DNA of 35,649 nt, from positions 1 through 35,649 of the forward strand of contig JBPCTQ010000014.1 in NCBI GenBank assembly GCA_051011595.1, read 5' to 3'. Numbering within the stretch: position 1 is the first letter of the stretch; each line of letters starts with the position of its first letter. Shown piece after piece: positions 8,190-15,769 of the stretch. The notes below the pieces were generated by a model, which had not been told where the DNA came from, made no database searches, and saw nothing but the letters and a program-made list of their open reading frames with translations. This DNA comes from JAOUEE01 sp051011595. Lineage in GTDB: Bacteria; Actinomycetota; Acidimicrobiia; Acidimicrobiales; SHLQ01. A program made the translations under genes and the position numbers.

Positions 8190-9491
8190 ATGACTCGTTC
8201 CGACATCGCCCCGGCCACCGGCAAACTGGGCATCCTCACCCCCGGTGTGGGTGCCGTGGCGTCCACCTTCATTGCCGGCGTCATCGCCGCCCGCCAGGGC
8301 CTGGCCCAGCCCTTCGGCTCCATCAGCCAACTGGCCCACATCCGCCTGGGGGGACGCGACGAGGGTCGGAACCCGCTGATCCGCGACTTCGTCCCCCTCG
8401 CCGGTCTCGACGACCTGGTGTTCGGGGGTTGGGACCCCATCTCCCCCAATGCCATGGAGGCAGCCAAGACCGCGGGCGTACTGAAGGAGCAGGACATCAG
8501 CTCCATCTCGAGCGAGCTCGAGGGTGTGGTCCCCATGGAGGCGGTGTTCGACGAGCGGTGGGTGACCCGCCTCGACGGCACCCGGGTCAAGAAGGAGACC
8601 GACAAGGCCGAACAGGCTGCAGCCCTCGTCGACGACATCGAACGCTTCCGGACCGAGAACAACTGCGACCGCCTGTCGATGGTGTGGTGCGGGTCGACCG
8701 AGGCCTACCAAGAGGAAAGTGCCGTCCACCAGACTGTGGCCAGCTTCGAGAAAGGGCTGCGCGACAACGACGACAACATCTCGCCCAGCCAGATCTACGC
8801 CTACGCCGCACTGATGTCCGGCGTTCCCTTCGCCAACGGCGCCCCCAACCTGTCGGTCGACCTGCCCTGCATGATCGAACTCTCCCGGGATCGCAACGTG
8901 CCGGTGGCCGGCAAGGACTTCAAGACCGGCCAGACGCTGATGAAGACCCTGCTCTCACCCGGCCTGAAGGCCCGCATGCTCGGCGTGCGTGGCTGGTTCT
9001 CCACCAACATCTTGGGCAACCGCGACGGCGAGGTGCTCGACGCACCGGAGAACTTCAAGACCAAAGAGGTCTCCAAACTCGGGGTGCTCGACACCATCCT
9101 CCAGCCCGACGTGTACCCCGATCTGTACGGCAACCTCGACCACGTGGTGCGCATCAACTACTACCCACCCCGCGGTGACGAGAAGGAGGGGTGGGACAAC
9201 ATCGACATCTTCGGGTGGCTCGGCTACCCGATGCAGATCAAGATCGACTTCTTGTGCCGGGACTCCATCCTGGCTGCCCCGATCGTGCTCGACCTGGCCC
9301 TGTTCATGGACCTCGCCGCCCGAGCGGGCTCGTCGGGTGTGCAGGACTGGCTCAGCTTCTACTTCAAGGCGCCGCAGTCGGCTTCTGAGGTGAATCCCGA
9401 GCACGACCTGTTCATCCAGCAGACCAAGCTGAAGAACACGCTGCGCGAGTGGATGGGCGAACAGGCAGTCACCCACTCCGAAGCCGGTTGA
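8190..9491 (+). CDS. ino1: myo-Inositol-1-phosphate synthase, long (eukaryote-like) type
   Basis: This 433-residue enzyme is NAD-dependent and converts glucose 6-phosphate to 1D-myo-inositol 3-phosphate, the first step towards phosphatidylinositol and other inositol compounds. The N-terminal NAD-binding glycine run is GILTPGVGAV (14-23). The catalytic-domain signatures are GKDFKTGQTLMKTLL, GWFSTNILGNRDGEVL and KIDFLCRDSILAAPIVLDL. The familiar mycobacterial Ino1 is about 360-370 residues, whereas this one has the length and motif style of the longer eukaryotic and Bacteroidetes-type enzymes. A TATGAT box sits 6 bp before the ATG. The stop codon overlaps the TTG start of the helicase gene. It is assigned with high confidence. 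Confidence 0.93.
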   Translation: MTRSDIAPATGKLGILTPGVGAVASTFIAGVIAARQGLAQPFGSISQLAHIRLGGRDEGRNPLIRDFVPLAGLDDLVFGGWDPISPNAMEAAKTAGVLKEQDISSISSELEGVVPMEAVFDERWVTRLDGTRVKKETDKAEQAAALVDDIERFRTENNCDRLSMVWCGSTEAYQEESAVHQTVASFEKGLRDNDDNISPSQIYAYAALMSGVPFANGAPNLSVDLPCMIELSRDRNVPVAGKDFKTGQTLMKTLLSPGLKARMLGVRGWFSTNILGNRDGEVLDAPENFKTKEVSKLGVLDTILQPDVYPDLYGNLDHVVRINYYPPRGDEKEGWDNIDIFGWLGYPMQIKIDFLCRDSILAAPIVLDLALFMDLAARAGSSGVQDWLSFYFKAPQSASEVNPEHDLFIQQTKLKNTLREWMGEQAVTHSEAG

Positions 9492-11206
9492 GCGAACCAC
9501 ACCAGCTGACCTCGCTCTACCACTGGCAGCTCGACGCGCTCGTCAGCTGGCTGCGTTGTGGGCGGCGGGGAGTCGTCGAGGCCGTCACCGGCTCGGGCAA
9601 GACCGACCTGGCCCTGGCCGCCATCGGCGACGCCCTGCGCCGCGACCGGTTCGTCCTGGTGGTGGTGCCTTCCCGCGTGCTCATGGAGCAGTGGCACACC
9701 CGCCTCACCCGGGCCTTCCCTGCGGCCCGCATCGGACGCCTGGGCGACAGCTATCGCGACCGCGTCGAGAACTCCGACGTGCTGGTCACCACCCGGCACT
9801 CGGCCGCCACGTACCGGCCGGTTCCCCCCGACGAGGGCGACGGCATGTTGATCGCCGACGAGTGTCACGGTTTCGGCGGCGGGGTGCTGCGCAAGTCGCT
9901 GCTGAAGGCCTACGACGAACGGCTGGGTCTCACGGCCACACTCGAACGGTCCGACAATGCGGTCGAGACCGTCCTGCTCCCGTACTTCGGAGGCGTCTGC
10001 TACCGCTACGGCTTCCGCGAGGCCATCGCCGACGGGGTGTGTGCCCAACCTCGGGTGGCCTTCTTGGCTGTTCCCCTCAGCCGTGAGGAACGCGAGGAGT
10101 ACATCGCCACCGAGAACACGCTGGTCAGCGCTCGTCAGGTACTGAAGGCGATTCCCGGAATGCCGCGCGAACCCTTCGGTGACTTCCTCGCCGCGGTGGC
10201 TCATCTGGCCGACAACGACGGCGGGCCCAACGGTCGGGCGGCCAGCGAGTACCTCGACGCGTTCAGCAAACGACGCGACATCGTCGCCTCCAGCAGCGCC
10301 AAATACGAGTCGCTGGGCGCCTTCGAGAACACCATCCGCCATTCCGACGGCACCTTGTTGTTCACCGAAACGGTGCGGGCGGCCAACCATGCGATCAACC
10401 GTCTCGACCCGGTGGTGGGTATCGAGATCATCACCGGCGACACCGGACGCACCGACCGTGAACGCATCCTGGGTTCGCTCCGCGACGGCGAGCTCGATGC
10501 GGTGGCCGCCCCCCGCGTTCTCGACGAGGGCATCGACGTACCCGACGCCAACCTGGGCATCGTCGTGAGCGCCAGCCGCACCCGCCGTCAGATGATCCAG
10601 CGCATGGGGCGGATCCTGCGGCGCAAACAACCGGGACGGGGAGCCCGGTTCGTGATCATCTTCGCCCGCGACACGCTCGAGGACCCCACGGCCTCGGTCG
10701 AACGCGACGGTTTCATGGACGAGATCGAGTCCATTGCCGAGTCAGCCATGGTGTTCGAACGATCCCAGTTCGATGCGCTCGACGACTACATGCGCTACGC
10801 CGGGCCCGACGAGGTGGTGGACCCCACCTTCGTGGGCCCGTTCGGCTCCGACACCAACGCCGACGAAGTGCTGGGCGACCTCGATCGAGTCGAACGCTAC
10901 GCCACCCTGAGCTACGTGCCGTGGGCCGAGGTCACCGAACATCATCACCAGGCGTGGGCCGAACCCATGCCGGTGCCCGAAGAACCCGCTTATGTCGAGA
11001 TCGAGAAGCCGTTCCTGCCCGAAGTCGAACGCCAGAAGGTGCGAACGCCGAAGAAGCTGCTGTCCACGGGCGAGAATCCGGTACGACTGGTCAACCAGGG
11101 GCAGACCTACGTGTTGCAGTGCACCGGCTGTGGGGTGGCCAGCGCACCCACGCAGTTCCGGTGGGAAGCCCTCGAGGCCACCGTCGAGTGCACGTGCGAC
11201 GATTGA
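9488..11206 (+). CDS. Superfamily 2 DNA/RNA helicase with C-terminal Cys cluster
   Basis: This is a 572-residue SF2 ATP-dependent helicase (DEAD/DEAH-like, XPB/UvrB-related fold). Q-motif-like HWQLDAL is at 12-18, Walker A TGSGKT at 34-39, motif II DECH at 124-127, motif III LTATLERSD, and motif VI QRMGRILR from 371. The C-terminus carries a possible zinc site, C545-x2-C548 and C568-x-C570. I chose the TTG at 9488 because it overlaps the ino1 stop (TTGA), giving translational coupling; an in-frame GTG at 9449 would add 13 residues coded inside ino1. It ends 1 bp before the convergent P450 gene. Linkage to inositol synthesis is probably operon convenience; a repair or RNA role is likely but not assignable. 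Confidence 0.82.
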   Translation: MSEPHQLTSLYHWQLDALVSWLRCGRRGVVEAVTGSGKTDLALAAIGDALRRDRFVLVVVPSRVLMEQWHTRLTRAFPAARIGRLGDSYRDRVENSDVLVTTRHSAATYRPVPPDEGDGMLIADECHGFGGGVLRKSLLKAYDERLGLTATLERSDNAVETVLLPYFGGVCYRYGFREAIADGVCAQPRVAFLAVPLSREEREEYIATENTLVSARQVLKAIPGMPREPFGDFLAAVAHLADNDGGPNGRAASEYLDAFSKRRDIVASSSAKYESLGAFENTIRHSDGTLLFTETVRAANHAINRLDPVVGIEIITGDTGRTDRERILGSLRDGELDAVAAPRVLDEGIDVPDANLGIVVSASRTRRQMIQRMGRILRRKQPGRGARFVIIFARDTLEDPTASVERDGFMDEIESIAESAMVFERSQFDALDDYMRYAGPDEVVDPTFVGPFGSDTNADEVLGDLDRVERYATLSYVPWAEVTEHHHQAWAEPMPVPEEPAYVEIEKPFLPEVERQKVRTPKKLLSTGENPVRLVNQGQTYVLQCTGCGVASAPTQFRWEALEATVECTCDD

Positions 11207-11207
11207 C

Positions 11208-12401
11208 TCAGCCGGTGCGCAGCGGCAACGACTGATATCGACGCACGAACGACCCCGGAGCGAACTGCCCGGCCATGGCATCGACCTCGAAGTCGGGGAA
11301 TCGGGCCAGCAGCTGCTCGAGGGCGACCCCGGCCTGCATACGGGCGGCCGCCGCTCCCAGACAGTGATGAGGCCCGTAGCCGAGACTGAGCATGCGGGCG
11401 ATGTTGCGTTCGACATCGAGGGCCTCGGCGTCGGGGCCGAACTCACGCTCGTCGCGGTTGGCCGCGGCGTACAACAACAACACCTTGACCCCAGCCGGGA
11501 TCTCGACATCGTCGACCACCACCGGCCGAGTGGTGGTACGGGCCAGGTTCTGCACCGGCGACGTCAACCGCAGGAACTCGTCGACCGCCGGTCGGGTGAT
11601 GGTCGGGTCGTCGATGAGGATCTGGCGCTGATCCCGGTTGTCGGTCAACAACTCGGCAGCACCGCCGAGCAGACCGGTGGTGGTGTCGTTTCCTCCGGTG
11701 ACCATGGTGAACACGAAACCGACGATCCACATCGGTGAGGCCACGTCCTCACCCACCGCCACCAGGTCGGACACGAGATCGTCGCCCGGTTCGACTTTGC
11801 GTCGCTCGATGAGTTCGTTGGCGTACCCGAACAGCTCCATGGCCGCGTCCATGGCGTCGCCGAAATCGCCTGAGGCGTTGGCCGCGACGATGGCGTTGGT
11901 CCACTGGTCGAATCGCACCCGATCCTCGGTCGGCACACCCAGGTAGTGGGCCACCACGAAGCTGGGGAGCGGCTTGAAGAGGAGGTCGACGATGTCACCA
12001 CCGCCGGATTCGGCCACCCGGTCGAGGCGGTCGTCGACGAAGGCCCGCACGTCGTCCTCGAACAGGGCCACCCGGCGCGGGGTCATGGGCCGGCTGACCA
12101 GGCGACGCATGGTGGTGTGGTCGGGGGGATCCATCATGACGATGGGCGCGGCCTCGTCCTCGAACATCGCCATGGCATCGGCGTCGGGAGTCAGGCCCTG
12201 GGCCGAGGAGTAGGTGTCGGTGTCGCGGACCGCGTCGAACACGTCGGCGAATCGCGACAAGACCCAGAAGTCGTCGTGTTCGGCCCGGACCACGCGGTGC
12301 ACCGGTGCCTCGTTGCGCAACCGGGCGTAGGACCCGAAGGGATCCCGCCAGCTGTCGCCGCCCCGCAGGACGAACGGTGCATCGTCGACAACATCGGTCA
12401 T
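11208..12401 (-). CDS. Cytochrome P450
   Basis: This is a 397-residue soluble bacterial cytochrome P450 monooxygenase. Conserved parts are DPPDHTTMRRLV (91-102), the I-helix GGNDTTTG (236-243) that activates oxygen, the K-helix E275-x-x-R278, and the heme-ligand loop LGYGPHHCLG with Cys347. The phenylalanine normally seven positions before the heme cysteine (FGxGxHxC) is leucine here (codon CTC). The ATG is preceded by AAGGAG. It is divergent from a TetR gene across 48 bp, which suggests local repression by that regulator. No ferredoxin or reductase gene is adjacent, so electron transfer partners must be elsewhere. The substrate is unknown; the general sequence type is common among actinobacterial P450s acting on terpenoid, steroid or fatty substrates. 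Confidence 0.9.
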   Translation of the reverse strand: MTDVVDDAPFVLRGGDSWRDPFGSYARLRNEAPVHRVVRAEHDDFWVLSRFADVFDAVRDTDTYSSAQGLTPDADAMAMFEDEAAPIVMMDPPDHTTMRRLVSRPMTPRRVALFEDDVRAFVDDRLDRVAESGGGDIVDLLFKPLPSFVVAHYLGVPTEDRVRFDQWTNAIVAANASGDFGDAMDAAMELFGYANELIERRKVEPGDDLVSDLVAVGEDVASPMWIVGFVFTMVTGGNDTTTGLLGGAAELLTDNRDQRQILIDDPTITRPAVDEFLRLTSPVQNLARTTTRPVVVDDVEIPAGVKVLLLYAAANRDEREFGPDAEALDVERNIARMLSLGYGPHHCLGAAAARMQAGVALEQLLARFPDFEVDAMAGQFAPGSFVRRYQSLPLRTG

Positions 12402-12449
12402 GAAGGGCTCCTTGCGGCAGTGTGGAGCATTAACTTAAGCTGTTCAGAA
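12402..12449. promoter_or_regulatory. Divergent P450/TetR promoter region
   Basis: This short intergenic region holds TAAGTT (minus-strand reading, 12432-12437) and TAAGCT (plus strand, 12436-12441), both matching TAnnnT and overlapping in an AT-rich core TTAACTTAAGCT. The plus-strand box lies 8 bp before the TetR ATG, which has no ribosome-binding site, so that transcript is probably leaderless or nearly so. The P450 side keeps an AAGGAG. A repressor bound to the core would block both genes. Confidence 0.45.
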
Positions 12450-13091
12450 ATGTCCGTCAACCCGCCGCCCGCCAAACGGGGGCGCCCCCCACGCATCGAC
12501 CGGGCCGACATCGTCGGTGCCGCCTTCGAGCTGGGCCTCGACTCGTTCTCACTGGCCGAGGTGGCCCAGGCCCTGCAGGTGAGCACCCCGGCGCTGTATT
12601 CCCACGTCGACGGGCGCGACCACATCCTGCGATTGGCCGCCGCCGAAGTGATGACCCGACTCGAGCCCACGCTGCTCGAGATCGACGACTGGCAGGAGTG
12701 GCTGCGGCGTTGGGCCGAGCAGATCCGGGCTGAGCTGGGAGCAGTGGGCGAAGAAGTGCTGGAGGCGGTACGCACCAACCTCGATCCCACCGCCCTTCGG
12801 ATCGCCGAACACGGCATGCACCTGCTCACCAGCGCCGGTTTCGATCCGGCCGAGGCCGGGTACACGATGTGGCTGGTGGTGCGGGTGGCCTGCACGGCTG
12901 GTCCGCTCGGGCGGGCCAGCGTCGACGGGCCCGTTCGCCAGGCGGCGGCAGTCGCCGGCGGCACCACCTCACCCGAGATGCGGTCGGCCATCGACGCCGT
13001 GGCCACTGCCGACTCCGACTCGTCGTTCGCCTTCGATGTCGAGGTGGTGATCGCCGGGCTCGCGGCCCGCCAGCGAGCACGGCAGGAGTAG
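12450..13091 (+). CDS. TetR-family regulator with basic N-terminal arm
   Basis: This is a 213-residue TetR/AcrR-type regulator. The N-terminal arm KRGRPPRID is basic and AT-hook-like, followed by an HTH domain (DIVGAAFELGLDSFSLAEVAQALQVSTPALYSHVDGRDHIL, about residues 18-57) and a helical effector domain. The ATG at 12450 is the first in-frame codon after the P450 promoter region and gives the normal distance to the HTH; there is no Shine-Dalgarno sequence. It is divergent from the P450 and is followed 49 bp later by a fatty acid desaturase gene. I infer that it controls the P450 and perhaps the desaturase. The effector is unknown. Confidence 0.82.
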   Translation: MSVNPPPAKRGRPPRIDRADIVGAAFELGLDSFSLAEVAQALQVSTPALYSHVDGRDHILRLAAAEVMTRLEPTLLEIDDWQEWLRRWAEQIRAELGAVGEEVLEAVRTNLDPTALRIAEHGMHLLTSAGFDPAEAGYTMWLVVRVACTAGPLGRASVDGPVRQAAAVAGGTTSPEMRSAIDAVATADSDSSFAFDVEVVIAGLAARQRARQE

Positions 13092-13093
13092 GC

Positions 13094-13131
13094 ATTACAC
13101 CCGCATAGACACTCGTATGGGTGTATGTAAT
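13094..13131. promoter_or_regulatory. Interrupted inverted repeat before the desaturase gene
   Basis: ACACCC (13097-13102) pairs with GGGTGT (13119-13124), and ATTAC (13094-13098) pairs with GTAAT (13127-13131), with a few unpaired bases between the two arm sections. The element fills most of the 49-bp gap between the TetR and desaturase genes. A TAATAC sequence (13128-13133) could be a -10 box giving a nearly leaderless transcript at 13141. An operator role is inference. Confidence 0.35.
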
Positions 13132-13140
13132 ACTTGGTTC

Positions 13141-14127
13141 ATGGCTGACACGCTCACCCACGACCAGCTGGTCGAGGCCTACACCGGCGGACTGGCGCCC
13201 GACGAGCTCGAGCCGTTCGCCGGCAGCGAACGACTGCGCCCCGACGGTCGTCCCCGCCGAGCGTTCCGTGACGAACTGCGTCAGATCCCCGACCTCCGCA
13301 ACGCCGGGTTGGTCGCCATCGTGGTCGCCTATCCGATCGTGGTGACGTGGGCCGCCGTCACCGTCAGCTCCCCGATCGGCTGGATCCTCGCCTTCCTGCT
13401 GATGGGAGCATGGTTCCAGCGGGCCCTCACCCTGTTCCACGAGGCCGCCCATCGCCTGCTGTTCAGCAATCGGCGACTCAACGACCTCGTCGGTGAACGG
13501 CTCATCGGCTGGCTCACCTTCGGCGATGGCAGCAACAGCTATCGCCTGGTCCACGCCCAACACCATCGCGACGAGTTCGGACCCCGCGAACCCGACTTCG
13601 CGCTCTACGCCCGCTACCCCATCAGCCGAGCCTCGCTGCGCCGCAAGCTGGTCCGCGACGCCGTCGGGATCAGCGGCTGGAAGAACCTCAAACCCGCCTT
13701 CGTAGGGCTGTTCGTCAAGGGGCGACGAGCCCGGGCGATGCGCTTTCTCAGCGGTCAGGTCGTGATCTTCGCCCTGTTCGCCCTGGCCGGCCACCCGTGG
13801 TTGTACCTGTTCTTGTGGCTGCTGCCCTGGATGACCTACTGGCGGGTGGCCAACCGCCTGCGCGCCCTCGCCGAACACGCGGGTATGACCCGATCTCCCG
13901 ATCGTCGGCGCACCACCCACGACATCCAGCAGGGCTTCTTGTCCAAACACGTCTTCTTGTCGCAGGCAATCGGGTACCACCTCGCCCATCACGTCGACTC
14001 CGGTATCCCGATGGCCAACCTGCCCAAACTCCACCGCGCGCTGGTCGAAGACGGTTATGTGGTGCCGTCCATCACCTACCCGGGCTACTGGGCCTTCTGG
14101 CGCACGCTGGCCCGACCCGACTCCTGA
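13141..14127 (+). CDS. Membrane fatty acid desaturase
   Basis: This is a 328-residue membrane-bound di-iron desaturase or hydroxylase that modifies lipid acyl chains using oxygen and electrons from a partner. The three histidine boxes are H100-EAA-H104, H138-AQ-H141-H142 and H280-LA-H283-H284, as expected for the family. Hydrophobic segments lie at about 57-77, 80-98 and 205-235. I prefer the ATG at 13141; an ATG at 13117 would add eight residues coded within the inverted repeat and has no ribosome-binding site. It is followed 10 bp later by a PaaX-like regulator gene on the same strand. Regio-specificity cannot be read from sequence, and carotenoid or other hydrocarbon substrates remain possible. 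Confidence 0.88.
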   Translation: MADTLTHDQLVEAYTGGLAPDELEPFAGSERLRPDGRPRRAFRDELRQIPDLRNAGLVAIVVAYPIVVTWAAVTVSSPIGWILAFLLMGAWFQRALTLFHEAAHRLLFSNRRLNDLVGERLIGWLTFGDGSNSYRLVHAQHHRDEFGPREPDFALYARYPISRASLRRKLVRDAVGISGWKNLKPAFVGLFVKGRRARAMRFLSGQVVIFALFALAGHPWLYLFLWLLPWMTYWRVANRLRALAEHAGMTRSPDRRRTTHDIQQGFLSKHVFLSQAIGYHLAHHVDSGIPMANLPKLHRALVEDGYVVPSITYPGYWAFWRTLARPDS

Positions 14128-14137
14128 CCAGGTCGCG

Positions 14138-14911
14138 GTGAGCCGGCCCCTCTCGGCCCGCAGCATCGTGGCGTCGACGCTGCTGGGCACCGAACCACCG
14201 ATCCTGCCCAGCCGGCTGCTGGTGGCCTTCACCGCCGAGTTCGGCGTGAGCGAGGGGGCCACCCGGGTCGCGCTCAGCCGCATGATCGACCGCGGCGAGC
14301 TCGAGAATCGCGATGGCTCCTATGCCCTGCTGGGTGCGCTGCTCGAGCGCCAACATCGCCAGGCAGCCGGGCTGCGCCCCAGCACCTCGGAATGGAACGG
14401 GCGATGGGAGATGGTGGTGGTCCGACCTGGTCGACGATCGGGGGCCAGCCGCGCCGCTCTCCGCCAAGCCCTCGCTCACCTCGGGATGGGCGAACGCCGG
14501 GAAGGCACCTGGCTGCGCCCCGACAACCTGCCCGCCGACCGGCTCCCTGCCGACCGGGCCACCGTCGCCGATCAAGCCGACCGGTTCGTCGCCGACACCG
14601 ACGCCGAAGGGCGCGCGCTGGTCGCCGAGGTGTTCGACCTCGACGGGTGGGCCGATGAGTCCCACCGCCTGATCGCCCAGATGGCCGAACTCCGGCCACA
14701 ACTCCACGACGGCGACCAGCAGGTGTTGGTACCCGGGTTCACGCTGGCCGCGGCGGTGCTGCGCCACCTGGTGTCGGACCCGCTGCTTCCCGACGAGATC
14801 CAACCGGATCGGTGGCCGGCCACCGCCCTGCGGGAGGTCTATTCCCACTACGACCGCGACTATCGCGCGGTGCTGGCTCAGTTCTTCCGGGCCCAGCAGG
14901 CCGTGGGCTGA
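14138..14911 (+). CDS. PaaX-family transcriptional regulator
   Basis: This is a 257-residue regulator of the PaaX family, which in known members represses phenylacetate degradation genes in response to phenylacetyl-CoA. The N-terminal winged-helix part reads ARSIVASTLLGTEPPILPSR, followed by FGVSEGATRVALSRMIDRGEL, typical of PaaX. A central W-G-W-like segment and WLRPDNLP follow, then the C-terminal domain. I chose the GTG at 14138, 10 bp after the desaturase stop, because it gives the standard N-terminus; earlier in-frame codons lie inside the desaturase gene. No paa catabolic genes are in the window, so it may control the desaturase or distant genes. It ends 1 bp before the convergent protease gene. 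Confidence 0.8.
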   Translation: MSRPLSARSIVASTLLGTEPPILPSRLLVAFTAEFGVSEGATRVALSRMIDRGELENRDGSYALLGALLERQHRQAAGLRPSTSEWNGRWEMVVVRPGRRSGASRAALRQALAHLGMGERREGTWLRPDNLPADRLPADRATVADQADRFVADTDAEGRALVAEVFDLDGWADESHRLIAQMAELRPQLHDGDQQVLVPGFTLAAAVLRHLVSDPLLPDEIQPDRWPATALREVYSHYDRDYRAVLAQFFRAQQAVG

Positions 14912-14912
14912 C

Positions 14913-15728
14913 TCACCGCAGTCCCAACCGGGCCTGCACGGCAACCAGCCGCTCGGGGTCGATCGACCGTGCCGACGACACCTCGATGTCGGGAGCCAGC
15001 CGGTGTACGTCGGCCACCCGGTCCTCGGTGAGGGGGTGAGTGGCGAAGAACTGTTCGACCGACGAGGGGCGACGACTCTGCTCGGCCAACAGCACCGCGA
15101 AGAAGTCGGCCATGGACTCGGGCGGATGGCCGGCCTCGCCGAGCGTCACCAGGCCCAGACGGTCGGCTTCGCGTTCGTCGTCGCGGGAGAACTTGGCGCT
15201 GACACCCGCCGACACCAGGTCGGCGGCCAGCCGCTCGACCAGTCCGGGTTCCTCGCCCAAGACCAGAGCGACGGCGGTGGCCACCCCGTAGGTCTTGGTG
15301 AGCTGCTCGGTGGCGTGGCGGGCCTCGCCGTGAGAGATCTCGTGGGCGAGCACACCCAACAACTCCTGCTCGGTGGACACCGCCCGGATCAACCCACTGT
15401 GCACATAGATGCGCCCGCCGGGGATGGCGAAAGCGTTGACGGTGGGATCGTCGATCACCGTGAATATCCAACGACGATCGGCCAGCTCGGTGTGGGCGAC
15501 CAGTTCGTCGCCCAGCTCCTGCACGTACCGCTGCACCTCGTCGTCGTCGACCGGCTGCACCGTCGGGGCCAGCTCGGCCGCCACCTGGTCGCCCAGTTGC
15601 CACTCGACGGCCAACGGGAACACGTTCAGATCCCACTGGTTGACCGAGTCGCCGTCGACGGTGCACGCCGAGGCAACCAGCGCCATGAGCGCCAGTAGTG
15701 ACAGGGTCGATCGGAACCGGTTGCGCAC
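14913..15728 (-). CDS. M48-family metalloprotease lipoprotein (BepA/LoiP-like)
   Basis: This is a 271-residue zinc endopeptidase tethered outside the membrane. The signal sequence MRNRFRSTLSLLALMALVAS is followed by a lipobox Cys22. The zinc motif is H129-EIS-H133 and the third ligand is probably E185 in FSRDDEREAD. The segment NAFAIPGGRIYVHSGLI just before it is typical of the M48 BepA/LoiP group, which processes or degrades misfolded exported proteins. It begins with GTG directly after a G-rich run, so the exact start is less certain. The gene lies 41 bp downstream of the alkylsulfatase gene on the same strand and could be cotranscribed. A general envelope quality-control role is more likely than a link to sulfate esters. 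Confidence 0.87.
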   Translation of the reverse strand: MRNRFRSTLSLLALMALVASACTVDGDSVNQWDLNVFPLAVEWQLGDQVAAELAPTVQPVDDDEVQRYVQELGDELVAHTELADRRWIFTVIDDPTVNAFAIPGGRIYVHSGLIRAVSTEQELLGVLAHEISHGEARHATEQLTKTYGVATAVALVLGEEPGLVERLAADLVSAGVSAKFSRDDEREADRLGLVTLGEAGHPPESMADFFAVLLAEQSRRPSSVEQFFATHPLTEDRVADVHRLAPDIEVSSARSIDPERLVAVQARLGLR

Positions 15729-15769
15729 CCCCCTATTTCAGCCCACAACGGCGGCGGAGCGACCGCGGG

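Noticed and set aside
6924..8729. Long antisense open frame opposite the PhoD and ino1 genes (about 600 codons)
   Set aside because: It is a shadow of strong third-position G/C bias; its product is low in recognisable motifs while both sense genes have full catalytic motifs.
9359..10630. Minus-strand frame of about 420 codons opposite the helicase
   Set aside because: The sense strand carries the complete helicase motif set; the antisense product has no family features.
12826..14283. Minus-strand frame of about 485 codons across the desaturase
   Set aside because: The plus strand encodes three perfect histidine boxes of a desaturase; the minus-strand product resembles nothing and is a shadow.
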